Of a DNA stretch of 64,000 bases, positions 53,563 through 63,653 are shown piece by piece; position 1 is the stretch's first letter, and each line of letters starts with the position of its first letter. The position numbers were made by a program, and so were the translations under genes. The DNA is from an uncultured Desulfuromonadales bacterium (GTDB taxonomy: Bacteria > Desulfobacterota > Desulfuromonadia > Geobacterales > Pseudopelobacteraceae). The notes under the pieces are model-generated. The model saw nothing but the letters and a program-made list of their open reading frames with translations, was not told the DNA's origin and did not search any database. The stretch lies in NCBI GenBank assembly GCA_903868145.1, contig CAIPTY010000060.1, positions 43,326 through 107,325 of the forward strand, written 5' to 3'.

Positions 53563-54760
53563 TCATGCACTCCTCATGTGACAAATCCCTATGGTCGGGC
53601 ACATGGCGGGCAAGCCTCTCCATAACCTCCCGGCAGGGCATCCCCTTCTCCTGCGCAATCCTCCGGCAATCCTCATATTCGGGAGTTTCCCTCAGCGTGC
53701 CGGTATTATCGCAGACTCGTTTGAAGCGGACTGTGCCGAAAGGGGTTTCACGTTCCACAATACACCGTTCCAGGGTAATTCTTGACGCAGGATAGTGCCG
53801 CAGGCCGATGGCCGATGTTTCCGTCAATACAATGCCAGCCAGGCTGTCGAGCTGTTCAGGGCGACAGAGAAACGAGAGTTGGGTAGCCGGACGGTTCTTC
53901 TTCATCTGGATGGGAGTAAAATAGACATCGAGGGCCCCTGACTCCAGAAGGCGTTCCATAACATACCCCAGCACTTCCGGTGTGGAGTCATCGATATTGG
54001 TCTCGGCAACCACAACATCATCCGCCTGTTGAGACGTCACGCTCTGACCGTAGAAAGTTCGCAGGATGTTGGGAGTATCACTGTAATCTTTACCGCCGGC
54101 GCCGCTGCCTGTTTTTGCGAGCGAAAGGGGCGGGCACGTTCCGGTGGTGATCGCCAGGGCTGCCACAATTGCAGCACCGGTAGGGGTTACACGCTCCCCC
54201 GGGCCGCAGTCACCATGCAGCGCCAGCCCCTTCATCAGTTCCGCCGTAGCCGGAGCAGGCACCGGCAGACGACCGTGGGCGGTTTCCACAAAACCGCTTC
54301 CCAGGGGCAGGGCAGAGGCATAGACGCGCTCAACCTTCAGGTAATCGAGACAGATGGCCGTCGCAACGATATCAACAATGGAATCAATCGCCCCGACTTC
54401 ATGAAAATGTACCTCTTCAATCGGCACAGCATGAACCTTTGACTCGGCTTCAGCCAGGCGGCGGAAGATACGACGGGCGGTATCTTTCACCGGAGCGGCC
54501 AGCAAGCTTTCGGCAATCATTGTATCAATACCGGCGTAGTGCCGGTGAGTATGGTGATCATGCACCGCAACATCGAACTTGAGGGCGGGAATATGGTGTC
54601 GCTCGGTTGGAGCAGTGGAAAGTGTATATGAACCTGCCGGCAGCGCAAGTTTAGCCAACTCAGCTTGTATGTGTTCCAGCGGCACGCCCAAATCCATCAG
54701 AGCGGCAACCGTCATGTCGCCGGAAATGCCGGCCTGGCAGTCAAGATAGAGAATTGTCAT
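53555..54760 (-). CDS. larC: Nickel-pincer cofactor nickel insertion protein LarC
   Basis: Inserts nickel into the nickel-pincer nucleotide cofactor. The 401-aa single frame carries the N-terminal [20 protein letters not shown] and a His-rich metal-binding stretch HDHHTHRHY. The next region is [20 protein letters not shown], followed by the C-terminal [17 protein letters not shown]. In lactobacilli LarC needs a programmed frameshift; here the frame is continuous. larB is upstream, separated by two small genes. No larA or larE is in the window. Confidence 0.92.
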   Translation of the reverse strand: MTILYLDCQAGISGDMTVAALMDLGVPLEHIQAELAKLALPAGSYTLSTAPTERHHIPALKFDVAVHDHHTHRHYAGIDTMIAESLLAAPVKDTARRIFRRLAEAESKVHAVPIEEVHFHEVGAIDSIVDIVATAICLDYLKVERVYASALPLGSGFVETAHGRLPVPAPATAELMKGLALHGDCGPGERVTPTGAAIVAALAITTGTCPPLSLAKTGSGAGGKDYSDTPNILRTFYGQSVTSQQADDVVVAETNIDDSTPEVLGYVMERLLESGALDVYFTPIQMKKNRPATQLSFLCRPEQLDSLAGIVLTETSAIGLRHYPASRITLERCIVERETPFGTVRFKRVCDNTGTLRETPEYEDCRRIAQEKGMPCREVMERLARHVPDHRDLSHEECMSA

Positions 54761-54889
54761 AATGTCCTGCTTTCTAATCTTATTTAACGGGGTCGGCCTT
54801 GACCCGCCCGCCCAGCCTTATCGGGCGGTCGGCGTCCAAGGACGTGGTTATGCAATGTTTTCCTTGAAGTTACAGATGGGGCGGATTTA

Positions 54890-55183
54890 TCAGTGAAATT
54901 TTGTCAGTATGTAATAATTTAAAAAAGTTCCAGGCAGCCATAAAATAGCGCCTAGCCTCTCAATGTTTTTGCTGTATTCCTCCCCTGATAACTGTTTTGC
55001 CATTACTATTGGCACTATAGAAAGAAAGGGAAAAATGACCATCCATAAGAATCTGACAACCATAGCGCCTTGGTTGACATTACTTGAAAATGTTGGACCA
55101 CTTATGTAACAGGCGATGGGCGCAGAGATGACAGCCCCCCAAATAGGTGCAAACGCCAAAAAAGTCGGAGTTCGCTTATTCAT
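54890..55183 (-). CDS. Small multi-pass membrane protein of unknown function
   Basis: 97 aa from ATG 55183, with GGAGAATAAA upstream. Three hydrophobic segments are visible (about residues 8-28, 40-62 and 77-92). No family recognised. The position between larB and larC suggests recent insertion into the lar operon rather than a lar role. Downstream there is a GC-rich stem (about 54825-54840) that could act as a weak terminator. Confidence 0.55.
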   Translation of the reverse strand: MNKRTPTFLAFAPIWGAVISAPIACYISGPTFSSNVNQGAMVVRFLWMVIFPFLSIVPIVMAKQLSGEEYSKNIERLGAILWLPGTFLNYYILTKFH

Positions 55184-55264
55184 TTTATTCTCCTATTTCG
55201 CTGCATAACTCACTATTGAGCGGTTCACGCGCGCGTGAACTGGCCATCTACCCAAATAGACCAT

Positions 55265-55438
55265 TTATCCCAACTTACCCGTCACTACACCGGTGGCGTT
55301 CATGCTGAGCCTCAAACTGGCTCTTTCATTTTCCGCTTTCAACTCCAAACCTTCTTCGCGTTCCCAATCATAATCAACGTCAACCCGGCCACGCAAAGCC
55401 AACAATTTTTCTGTGTCTTTATCTGATATTCGAGCCAT
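55265..55438 (-). CDS. Small hypothetical protein
   Basis: 57 aa from ATG 55438, preceded by GAAAGGCGATCAG. Acidic and charged (DYDWEREEGLELKAENERA), no domain recognised. It begins 17 bases after larB ends and may be co-transcribed with it. A longer start is possible. Confidence 0.45.
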   Translation of the reverse strand: MARISDKDTEKLLALRGRVDVDYDWEREEGLELKAENERASLRLSMNATGVVTGKLG

Positions 55439-55455
55439 CTGATCGCCTTTCAAAC

Positions 55456-56205
55456 TTATACTCTGTTAATCAACGATGCTGCGCAGGCCGCGCCGAAACC
55501 GTTGTCGATGTTGACCACCGTTACTCCGGCGGCGCAGGAGTTGAGCATTCCCAGCAGCGCCGCAATACCGCCGAACGAGGCTCCGTAACCAATCGATGTC
55601 GGCACCGCGATCACCGGTTTATCCACCAGTCCCCCGACCACCGAGGGAAGCGCCCCCTCCATACCGGCCACGACAATAATCACCGAGGCCGCGGCAAGCT
55701 GCTCATGTCGCGCCAGCAACCGGTGAATCCCCGCCACACCCACATCGTAGACATGGCTCGTCTCGTTGCCCAGGAAACGTGCCGTTACCAGTGCCTCCGC
55801 TGCAACCGGAATATCGGATGTTCCGGCTGAAACCACCAGAACCGTTCCTTTGCCTCTCTGCCCCACCGGTTTCTGTTCCAGGGTCAGGCAGCGCGCCTCT
55901 GCATGCCAGGTGGCAGCCGGAAAAACGGCACAGACCTCATGCGCTTTCTCCGCAACAAGGCGTGTTGCGAGGATATTGCTCCCCTTACCCGCCATTGCGT
56001 TCATGATGCGCAGGATCTGCTCAACGGTCTTGCCTTCTCCGAAAATAACCTCCGGCATCCCCTGACGCAACTGGCGATGGTGGTCTATCTGGGCGCAGCC
56101 CACATCCTGAAAGGGAAGTTCGCGCAGCTGTTGAACAGCCTCGCCTACCGTCGTGGTTCCGTTTCTGACAGCATCCAGGAGTTTTTCAAGGTGTTCCGGG
56201 GTCAT
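55456..56205 (-). CDS. larB: Nickel-pincer cofactor biosynthesis protein LarB
   Basis: Carboxylates and hydrolyses nicotinic acid adenine dinucleotide, the first step of the nickel-pincer cofactor. The 249-aa protein has the PurE/AIR-carboxylase-like core: GTVLVVSAGTSDIPVAAEAL, then VVAGMEGALPSVVGGLVDKP, and the final GVTVVNIDNGFGAACAAS. The N-terminal 90 residues (PEVIFGEGKTVEQILRIMNA) are typical. Start ATG 56205. Confidence 0.93.
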   Translation of the reverse strand: MTPEHLEKLLDAVRNGTTTVGEAVQQLRELPFQDVGCAQIDHHRQLRQGMPEVIFGEGKTVEQILRIMNAMAGKGSNILATRLVAEKAHEVCAVFPAATWHAEARCLTLEQKPVGQRGKGTVLVVSAGTSDIPVAAEALVTARFLGNETSHVYDVGVAGIHRLLARHEQLAAASVIIVVAGMEGALPSVVGGLVDKPVIAVPTSIGYGASFGGIAALLGMLNSCAAGVTVVNIDNGFGAACAASLINRV

Positions 56206-56300
56206 AGCCAGGATCCTTCTCAGTTTTAGTACGAAGATGCTGAATACGGGTATGGCTATTGTATGGGGGTATTATCTTCGATTACGCACGCATATATGCG

Positions 56301-57305
56301 TCAGAAATGTTTGCGGATCCCCAGATGCAGCGCCACATCCGGGGCGGTTGATACGACGACATCTTCGGATACGCCAATATCCAGCACATACCCATCGGGC
56401 AGCTTCACGGCGCCGCCGGTAACAAGCATCAGGGAGAATTTGGAGAGTTCCGTCAGAGAGCTCTTGCGGTACAGAGGAGTATTTCCATTGAGCTGAAATT
56501 TAAAGGAGATCCATTCTGCAGGCCCCCAGCCAAGTCCGAACGTGCCAAAGCCTGCAACGTTGTTCTGCTGGTCGGAAAGGACATCCCCTCTGGTCATGGC
56601 CATTCCGCCAAGTGAACCGTACACTCCCAGACTGCCCCACTCCGTATAATTATTCATACTGCCGCAGAGTGACAGCGTGAAATCAGTGCTGCCGCTGCCA
56701 TACAGGTTCTGGCTGTCACCGGTCGGCAGTTTCAGCGACGCCCGGAGCGCCAGACGGTCATGACGTGTAGGATCCTGGCTGTCATATAGCCTCATGCCGC
56801 CGTTAAGAGAGATATCGCCAATACCTGAACCGGCATGCTGCATGTTCAGCCTTTGGATGCCGTCCTTGCTGTAGCTGTAGGAAAGCCGGTTTCTTGGAAC
56901 AGTGTCGCGCCCGCCATTGGGCAAGCCAAAGGTTTTATGCCAGCCTTCAACAAACCCATCCATAAAACCACCGCCGGACACGACAAAGGGGATATCTATA
57001 CCGGCCTCAAAACGCTCTCCGAATCCGTAACGGGCAGCCAGAGTCCAGCGATAGGATTCTCCATCCAGTTTGATCTGCTCATTCTGGTTTTTGCTGACCG
57101 TGAAAATACTGGCCACATCCTGGGTAAAAGCGAACGAGAAACGCCCGTCACTCGTAACCACGGCAGTCGATTCCGCCGGAATCCCATATATCTGCACCAG
57201 CGGGCTCTGATTTAGCGTGCGAAAAGGGGTAATCTCCATATCGGCTGCCAGAGCCGGAGCAGCCAATCCTGTTACCATCGTCAGCACTACAAGAAATTTA
57301 TTCAC
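56301..57305 (-). CDS. DUF3187 outer-membrane beta-barrel-like protein
   Basis: 334 aa from GTG 57305, following GGGGACTTACCG. It has a Sec signal peptide ([20 protein letters not shown]) and alternating aromatic/hydrophobic strands, ending in the aromatic C-terminal residue Phe (LGIRKHF) typical of outer-membrane barrels. The [15 protein letters not shown] start and the [15 protein letters not shown] stretch fit the DUF3187 family. It overlaps the upstream chemoreceptor-like gene by 8 bases. Function unknown. Confidence 0.75.
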   Translation of the reverse strand: MNKFLVVLTMVTGLAAPALAADMEITPFRTLNQSPLVQIYGIPAESTAVVTSDGRFSFAFTQDVASIFTVSKNQNEQIKLDGESYRWTLAARYGFGERFEAGIDIPFVVSGGGFMDGFVEGWHKTFGLPNGGRDTVPRNRLSYSYSKDGIQRLNMQHAGSGIGDISLNGGMRLYDSQDPTRHDRLALRASLKLPTGDSQNLYGSGSTDFTLSLCGSMNNYTEWGSLGVYGSLGGMAMTRGDVLSDQQNNVAGFGTFGLGWGPAEWISFKFQLNGNTPLYRKSSLTELSKFSLMLVTGGAVKLPDGYVLDIGVSEDVVVSTAPDVALHLGIRKHF

Positions 57306-58992
57306 CGGTAAGTCCCCTGTCTTCGGCTTCCGCAACGGAGCCTGTTCGATAATGATCGATCAAGAAAGTCAGTGTTTTCACACCATCCATAATTTTTCTG
57401 CTGTCCGCAGCGTTGGTTACAATCAGATCATCAACCATCTGCACCGATTCGACTGCCTGCGCAACCACGGCAATCCTGCCGGACGCCTCTTCCTTGAGTT
57501 CGCGGGCCCGCTCGTTATCATCCATGACACTCTTCAGATACAGGCGGTTCCCCCTCGCCTGTTCCTGAGCTGAAATATTTATGCGATGAGCCAAAGCACG
57601 CATTTTCTCCAGATTCCTAACGACCTGACTGGTTCCCTCCTGCTGGTGTTCGGTCGTCAGGGTGATCTGGCGAACCCTCTCCAGATTCTTTTCAGCCTCT
57701 TCGGTGATTTTTTGAATACCAGCCGATTGCTCCGTGGTTTCACTGGCAATATGTGCGACCATGTGTGAGGCCACTTCAGCGCTTTTTTCAATGGTTTCCA
57801 GTGCTTCATTGGCAAGAGAGGATATCTTGGCCCCCTCCTTGACTTTATCTTTCCCCTGGGTAATCAGGCGCTGAGCAAGAGCGGTTTCTTTCTGGATATT
57901 GCGGACAAGTTCCTCAATCTCTCTGGTAGATGAGGATGTGCGGCGAGCCAGCGAACGAACCTCTTCAGCGACAACAGCAAAGGCTTTTCCCCGCTCCCCG
58001 GCCTGGGCGGCAATGATCGAGGCGTTGAGTGACAACAGATTGGTCTGCTCTACTACCTCCTGGATGACGTTAAGGAACTCGCCCACCCGTGCCGAATGGC
58101 GCGATAGTCGATTGATGGATTCAAAGGATTCATCGCTGCTTTTGACGATTTCCTGCATTGCACGCATTGTGGCAGCCATACTGGTCAGCCCCTGCCGGGC
58201 CTGATTTCTGACATTGCCCGACGCCGCCGCTCCACGCTCCGAATTTTCCCGCACCGTGGTCTGAGATGTGCTGATCTGGCTGATTGCAGAAACCGTCTGT
58301 TCGGTTGAAGCCGAAAGGCCCCGGATATTATCGGCAGTTTCTCTGATAGCACGCGCCATTTGCTCGATCGAACTGGATGTCTCTATGACAAACGATGAAT
58401 ACTGATTGATGTTCTCGGCTATGGCATCAGTGGTGGCGCTCATCTCCGCAGAGATGGAAGCCCGCTCCTCGGTACGCCCGGAAAGCTCGTCAATTTCAGC
58501 TATCACCATGGCAAAGGCATTGTTCATGCCTTCCATTGCCATTACGGCATCCCGCACCTGGGCAATTTCCTTATCATCTCCGGTCATCATCTTATGTATA
58601 ACAAGCTTGAGCTGCTTTTCAGCGCCAATAATCTGATCCAGAAGATTCTGCCGTTCTTTCCGCCTGTTCTCGATAGTTTCAATCATGATGGCATCAAAGG
58701 TTGCAACAGCCGCAAGATCATCCTGCACAGCCCGAGCGGCGGAAACATCCTGCACGAGTCTGAGGCTCGCAACAACAGCAGCCTGACTGGCACGGATTCC
58801 CGCAACCGTCCGCGCAAGAGACCCGGCACAGATAAGCGCGGTCAGCAGAGAGGCGACACATGCGCCAGCCACCGCCGGCGCCCCCTCCCCGCACATATAC
58901 AGTGCGCCGCCAACAGCCGCCGTAATGGCTGCAGATGTCACCAGCATCCGGATTCTGAGAGCGGACAGAGTTGTTCGTGTCGTATCAGACAT
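57298..58992 (-). CDS. Methyl-accepting chemotaxis protein-like signal transducer
   Basis: 564 aa from ATG 58992 (site AGAAGGATATC). Two membrane helices close to the N-terminus (about 14-33 and 37-57) leave almost no periplasmic sensor domain. Long coiled coil follows, with the signalling tip [20 protein letters not shown] instead of the usual AAIEAARAG, so the tip is altered (Ile and Gln for Glu and Arg). No CheR-binding pentapeptide is seen at the C-terminus. It may signal from the cytoplasm or membrane rather than from a ligand domain. It overlaps the DUF3187 gene. Confidence 0.85.
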   Translation of the reverse strand: MSDTTRTTLSALRIRMLVTSAAITAAVGGALYMCGEGAPAVAGACVASLLTALICAGSLARTVAGIRASQAAVVASLRLVQDVSAARAVQDDLAAVATFDAIMIETIENRRKERQNLLDQIIGAEKQLKLVIHKMMTGDDKEIAQVRDAVMAMEGMNNAFAMVIAEIDELSGRTEERASISAEMSATTDAIAENINQYSSFVIETSSSIEQMARAIRETADNIRGLSASTEQTVSAISQISTSQTTVRENSERGAAASGNVRNQARQGLTSMAATMRAMQEIVKSSDESFESINRLSRHSARVGEFLNVIQEVVEQTNLLSLNASIIAAQAGERGKAFAVVAEEVRSLARRTSSSTREIEELVRNIQKETALAQRLITQGKDKVKEGAKISSLANEALETIEKSAEVASHMVAHIASETTEQSAGIQKITEEAEKNLERVRQITLTTEHQQEGTSQVVRNLEKMRALAHRINISAQEQARGNRLYLKSVMDDNERARELKEEASGRIAVVAQAVESVQMVDDLIVTNAADSRKIMDGVKTLTFLIDHYRTGSVAEAEDRGLTGE

Positions 58993-59227
58993 GGATGATA
59001 TCCTTCTGCACAAAATAATGTTCGCTTGTATCATGCCGACAGAACGGTGTCAACGAAACTACCCGCTAAAACAGGCGGTTCGTTGCCGTATTAGCGCGAG
59101 TTCACACGATTGTCGTCTCAGCAGTCACCCTTCAGGATCCGCCTGATATTCCGATTATTGCAATGCTTGATTTTTTCGTGTTTCAATGCGATACTGCCGC
59201 AAATTTAATGCATCACAGGGGGACATA

Positions 59228-59416
59228 ATGTTTGGATTTGGCATGCCCGAACTGATTATCATACTCGTTATCGTACTGGTGGTATTCGGTGCCGGAAGAC
59301 TTCCGGAGATTGGCGGGGCGCTGGGTAAGAGTATTCGCAACTTTAAAAAGGCTTCTGACGGCAAGGATGAGATTGAGATCAAGCCAAAGAGCGAGGACGC
59401 TGACAAGAAAGCCTGA
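59228..59416 (+). CDS. tatA: Twin-arginine translocase subunit TatA/E
   Basis: Membrane pore component for export of folded proteins. The 62-aa protein has the N-terminal helix ([20 protein letters not shown]), the conserved [20 protein letters not shown] amphipathic helix and a charged tail. ATG 59228 follows GGGGGACATA. It is a single gene ending at a strong terminator. Confidence 0.93.
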   Translation: MFGFGMPELIIILVIVLVVFGAGRLPEIGGALGKSIRNFKKASDGKDEIEIKPKSEDADKKA

Positions 59417-59440
59417 TTCAAGGCTATTCACGAGAATTTG

Positions 59441-59475
59441 GAGGGGAAAGGCAACGGTCTTTCCCCTCTTTTTTT
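59441..59475 (+). terminator. Intrinsic terminator after tatA
   Basis: GAGGGGAAAG (59441-59450) and CTTTCCCCTC (59459-59468) with an eight-base loop, followed by seven Ts. Confidence 0.92.
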
Positions 59476-59486
59476 AATCAATCCTG

Positions 59487-60791
59487 CTACGAAGCCAGGT
59501 ACTCACCGATCTTCTCCGCCAGGGTGCTGTAGATCCGGCGACATTCATTTTCATCTTTCTCCAGCAGGGTCACGCGGAACCCCTGCAGCGGGGTCGAGAA
59601 TGATGAGAGTGGCACGACGCAGATACCGGTGGCCGCCAGAATGTTGTAGACAAAGCGTTTGTCAGGTGAAACACCCGGCTGATTGACCAGGCCGTCAACC
59701 AGTTCCCTGACTTCCGGATTCGCAATCGGTATCGTCTGGCGATTGTTCAGCAGGCCTTCTTTAAAGGCCACCGCCATATAGAATGCGCCATTGGTACGGT
59801 TGACCTGCAATGCCGGCACCTGGCTCAGAAAATCGTAGGTGATATTGCTCATTTTTTCGTAGCTGGCTATGCGCTCGTCCAGGTAACCTGAGTATCCGGG
59901 GTGCCGGACAATTTCTGGAATCACGGTCTGGGGCAGCGTTGTGGAACAGACTTCATTCATCTTTCCCGTCAGGATCAGGTTTACATACTTGCGGAACTGC
60001 TCGTCCTTCTGGCCATTGTAGACCTCGATCCAGCCGCAGCGCGAACCGGGCCAGGGGAGTTCCTTGGAGATCCCTTTCAGGGAAATTGCCGGAACATCGC
60101 CGATCACATCGCTGAGATGCGCCGTCTTCTGGCCGTTGTAGACAATGTTTATATAGACTTCATCGGCGATGATGAACAGATCGTTCTGGCGGGCAATCTC
60201 CACGATCTCTCGCAGGGTTTCTTCCGGGTACACCATCCCGGTCGGGTTGTCCGGGTTGATGATCATGATGGCGCAGATGTTGGGGTTGTATGTGATGTGG
60301 TTTCGCAGGTCGTCCAGGTCCGGATACCAGTTGTCCTCGGACTTGAGCCGGAAAAGAGCCGGAGCGGCGTGGGCGTGGCCGATCTCCCCCAAGGTGTGGG
60401 TGGTGTAGGAAGGTGACGGCATCAGCACACGCGCCTCTGGCCGCAGACAACCGTAAATCTTGGCGATGGCGTCTCCCAGGCCGTTGAAGAAGATGATGTC
60501 GTCCGGTGTGATCCGGGCGCCTCCGCGGCTGTTGGTGTTCTCGCAAATGAACTCCCGGGTTTCAAGCACACCACGGGTGTGGCAATACCCCCAGGTCTGA
60601 TTATCCATGACCGCCCTGGCCACGATCTCCTTCATCCAGGTCGGGATGACTTCTCCCTTGACGATCGGGTCGCCGATGTTCTCCCAGTTGATCCTGACTC
60701 CATGTTTCTGGAGTTTCTCCGCAACATTAACGATGTTCCTGATTTCGTAGGTCAGCTCCCCGGTTCCGGGCCGCACCAGCTCAACTCTCAT
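59487..60791 (-). CDS. PLP-dependent class I/II aminotransferase
   Basis: 434 aa. The fold-type I motifs are present: FNGLGDAIAKIYGCLRPEAR, the ALMIINPDNPTG-type stretch (IINPDNPTGMVYPEE), DLFIIADEVYINIVYNG with the PLP Asp, and SLKGISKELPWPGSRCGWIE containing the likely catalytic Lys. The substrate is not clear; AspC/AlaC-type enzymes are the nearest by motif. Single gene on the minus strand, between tatA and the glycosyltransferase group. Confidence 0.88.
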   Translation of the reverse strand: MRVELVRPGTGELTYEIRNIVNVAEKLQKHGVRINWENIGDPIVKGEVIPTWMKEIVARAVMDNQTWGYCHTRGVLETREFICENTNSRGGARITPDDIIFFNGLGDAIAKIYGCLRPEARVLMPSPSYTTHTLGEIGHAHAAPALFRLKSEDNWYPDLDDLRNHITYNPNICAIMIINPDNPTGMVYPEETLREIVEIARQNDLFIIADEVYINIVYNGQKTAHLSDVIGDVPAISLKGISKELPWPGSRCGWIEVYNGQKDEQFRKYVNLILTGKMNEVCSTTLPQTVIPEIVRHPGYSGYLDERIASYEKMSNITYDFLSQVPALQVNRTNGAFYMAVAFKEGLLNNRQTIPIANPEVRELVDGLVNQPGVSPDKRFVYNILAATGICVVPLSSFSTPLQGFRVTLLEKDENECRRIYSTLAEKIGEYLAS

Positions 60792-60872
60792 TACCGCACC
60801 TCATTTCAGAAAAATAGCCAAAACAGAGCACCTTTTAGCATACAGACGGTCTTCATGGAAACAGAAAAACAG

Positions 60873-61958
60873 TCAGGGCGCGACAAGCTCGCGGTACACC
60901 GCTTCCACTCCGTCAACCATGGAGGGGATCGTAAAAATCTCAAGAGCACGTCTGTATCCGGCCTCACCCATGCGGCTGCACAGAGCTTCATCCGATAGGA
61001 GACGGTCAAGTGCAGCCGCCAGATGTTCCGGGCTTCCGGGAGGCACCAGCAGACCCGTCACGCCATTCACCAGTGCCTCATCAATACCGGGGGCGTTGCT
61101 GGCCACCGTCGGTTTTTTCAAAAGTGCCGCTTCAACCAGGACGAGCCCCAAACCCTCTTTGGCTATGGACGGAAGCACAACAACGTCCATGGCATTCATG
61201 ACTGCGACGGCATCGCTGCGGAATCCAAGCAGGTGGACACGTTCAGCGACACCGAGGTCTGCCGCCAACTGACGCAGTTCATCAGCCATGTCACCCTCGC
61301 CAACCAGCAGGCAGTGCACTCCGGACCATCGGTCTTGCAGGAGAGCAATCGCTCGAATCAGGTACTCCTGCCCCTTCTTTGCTGACAGATGTGCCACACA
61401 GCCCACAACCGGGGATGATATGGGCAGCCCCAGCAAAAGGCGCAGTTCCGTACCTTCAGGGATGTTCTCAAAGCGGCGCAGGTCGATGCCGTTATAGGCC
61501 ACCCGGATCAACTCCGGCGAGACCCCCTGGGAAACAAGATGCCGGCTAACACCGGCAGAACAGGTGATGATGCGATCGGCAAACTGGTAGCACTGCCTGG
61601 AGTTCATGGCATGGACATGGGCCACAACCGGTGTGCCGGTTATGCGCCCGGCAAGCGTGCCCCACAGTCCGGCAGTGGAGAGGTGGGTGTGGATGACATC
61701 CGCCTTCACTTCACGGGCGATCGCCGCGATGCGGATCGGCGACAAAAGATTCAGCTTGCCGGAAATGGCCGGAGTTTTCGTCTCGATACCTGTCGAACGG
61801 GCAATTTCCGGCATATCCCCGGTCTGCTTGCAGAGCAGCGTCACCCGGTGCCCGCGCCGTTGCAGTTCTTCGCACAACGCCAGACAGATGCGTTCGGCAC
61901 CCGAAAATCTTCGCTGCGTGATGACCTGCACTATAGAAAGACTTCTCTGTTCGGGCAT
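60873..61958 (-). CDS. Glycosyltransferase family 4 protein
   Basis: 361 aa with the GT4 (GT-B) layout: N-terminal domain with FSGAERICLALCEELQRRGH, then the C-terminal nucleotide-sugar domain with VVGCVAHLSAKKGQEYLIRA, then DVVVLPSIAKEGLGLVLVEA with the conserved E-x7-E. Transfers a sugar to a lipid- or LPS-linked acceptor; donor unknown. Downstream of DUF4254 and the GT9 gene on the same strand, so probably part of an LPS-core operon. Confidence 0.9.
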   Translation of the reverse strand: MPEQRSLSIVQVITQRRFSGAERICLALCEELQRRGHRVTLLCKQTGDMPEIARSTGIETKTPAISGKLNLLSPIRIAAIAREVKADVIHTHLSTAGLWGTLAGRITGTPVVAHVHAMNSRQCYQFADRIITCSAGVSRHLVSQGVSPELIRVAYNGIDLRRFENIPEGTELRLLLGLPISSPVVGCVAHLSAKKGQEYLIRAIALLQDRWSGVHCLLVGEGDMADELRQLAADLGVAERVHLLGFRSDAVAVMNAMDVVVLPSIAKEGLGLVLVEAALLKKPTVASNAPGIDEALVNGVTGLLVPPGSPEHLAAALDRLLSDEALCSRMGEAGYRRALEIFTIPSMVDGVEAVYRELVAP

Positions 61959-61974
61959 GAGGAAGTGGAGGCGG

Positions 61975-62583
61975 CTAGCGTTTACGCGACGCGTACAACT
62001 CCGGGTTCAGCGCCGGATCGTTGTACATCTTGAACTGCTTGTAGAGTTTCATTCGCTTTATTCCGGTCAGATAGTCGGTCAGAAGCTCTCCCAGCGCGGT
62101 ATACAGGTCGAAGCGCTGCAGCTTCAGTACTGCCAGTCGGTGCAGTGAGCGCTCACGGTGTCCGGCGTCGATATCGTCGCGGCGGCTGTCCTCGTCCATA
62201 TGGTAGACTTTGAGCGACATGATCGAAATGCGATCCACAATGCTTCCGGGAGTCTCGGAATTGATTGCATCCGCAGCCGGATTCGGCACACTGCGTGAGA
62301 CCTCAGCCAGAATCGCTTCATCCAGTTTTTCTATCAGGTCGTTGCGCTGCTGATTGAGCTTGTCAATCGAGCGCTTAACGGTTGCAATGGCGCTGTCATC
62401 CACATCGGTGCGGCGTGCCTTGTCCTCTTCGTGCCAGAGCAGATAATTGCGCCAGGCCAACTCCAGGGCAACTGAGTTAATGCTGATCTCAAGGTTGTTA
62501 TACACGACCGGATCGGTGTGCCAGAAGGTCAGATAACTGTCAAGAGCATCCTCAAGCCCCGTAAGGTTCAGCGTGGTCAACAT
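61975..62583 (-). CDS. DUF4254 protein
   Basis: 202-aa helical protein of the DUF4254 family. Motif stretches are [59 protein letters not shown] and the His/Arg-rich [20 protein letters not shown]. The family is usually found among LPS glycosyltransferase genes, as here. Its biochemical role is unknown to me. Confidence 0.85.
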   Translation of the reverse strand: MLTTLNLTGLEDALDSYLTFWHTDPVVYNNLEISINSVALELAWRNYLLWHEEDKARRTDVDDSAIATVKRSIDKLNQQRNDLIEKLDEAILAEVSRSVPNPAADAINSETPGSIVDRISIMSLKVYHMDEDSRRDDIDAGHRERSLHRLAVLKLQRFDLYTALGELLTDYLTGIKRMKLYKQFKMYNDPALNPELYASRKR

Positions 62584-62606
62584 GGACAGGTCCTTTCAAA
62601 AACAGA

Positions 62607-63650
62607 TTACGTCATCAAGTCTGTTACGGCCTCAAAAAGGGTTTCGACTGTTATGCTGGCACAACAGATATCATTCCGTTCACAGGAGGTCAGGCCACAA
62701 CCCGCACAACTCATCTGTGCCTGAATAGCCCGGTGGTTTGGCCCTCGGGGAGCATATCTGGCAGCGCTGGTAGCCCGGTAGTACGAAAGTGTCGGGGTTC
62801 CAACTGCTGCCGCCAGATAAACCGGTCCGGTGTCACCACCAATGACAAGATCAACGCGCCGGATGACCGGTATCAGTTCATTTATGCGCAACCATGGGAG
62901 CAATTGCGCAGAGCCCGCCGCCTCCCGGACAATCTGTTCTCCAAGCTCTTTTTCTTCTGCACTGCCCCAGTTAATAAGGATAGTTGAATCGGGATAGCGT
63001 GCCGCAATTTTTTTGGCAAGCTCACACCAGCCCTGCGGACTCCATAATTTTGTACTCCATGTTGTGCCGACCTGGAAGAAAAATACCAGGCCATTGCCCG
63101 GCAAACCGGCCATAAAACTGTCGGCAGCAGCTTCATCATGCGGTGCCGAAAAAATAGTGCCGGTAAGATTCATGCCGACATAATCCTTGCCAAACGGCAC
63201 GCTGATCACTCGCAGATAGCGATCCATCGCGTGGTAATCGCTGTTGCGAAAGGGAATCTGACGGGTTGTGAAAAAGGCGTTCAACTTCTCCTGCAGCGCT
63301 TCTTTACTGAACCCGAGCCGTTTGGGGGCAGCACTCAGCCACGCCAGAAGGCCACTTTTCAGGTTTCCCTGAATATCGAAAAGCAGATCATACGGTTTTT
63401 CCCTGAGTGACATCCGCAACTCCCGGAGATCATGTCTCGTTTCCCGCGAAAAAGGGGCTTTGCGCCATTTTGGGGTTTTTATGACATGAATCCGGGTCAA
63501 ACGGGGGTTGTGCTCCAGAACGGACACAAAACGCTCCTCCAGCACCCACTCAATTTCAACGCCGGGACACACCTGATGAAGATAGTCTATGACCGGCAGA
63601 GCATGGACTACATCTCCCAGGGAAGATGTTTTGATAATCAGGACGCGCAA
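62607..63650 (-). CDS. Glycosyltransferase family 9 (heptosyltransferase-like)
   Basis: 347 aa with the GT9 N-terminal signature IIKTSSLGDVVHALPVIDYL, then LLFDIQGNLKSGLLAWLSAA, and the C-terminal VIGGDTGPVYLAAAVGTPTL nucleotide-sugar-binding motif. It resembles WaaC/RfaF heptosyltransferases that extend the LPS inner core. It precedes DUF4254 and GT4 genes in the same direction. Confidence 0.9.
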   Translation of the reverse strand: MRVLIIKTSSLGDVVHALPVIDYLHQVCPGVEIEWVLEERFVSVLEHNPRLTRIHVIKTPKWRKAPFSRETRHDLRELRMSLREKPYDLLFDIQGNLKSGLLAWLSAAPKRLGFSKEALQEKLNAFFTTRQIPFRNSDYHAMDRYLRVISVPFGKDYVGMNLTGTIFSAPHDEAAADSFMAGLPGNGLVFFFQVGTTWSTKLWSPQGWCELAKKIAARYPDSTILINWGSAEEKELGEQIVREAAGSAQLLPWLRINELIPVIRRVDLVIGGDTGPVYLAAAVGTPTLSYYRATSAARYAPRGPNHRAIQAQMSCAGCGLTSCERNDICCASITVETLFEAVTDLMT

Positions 63651-63653
63651 TAT

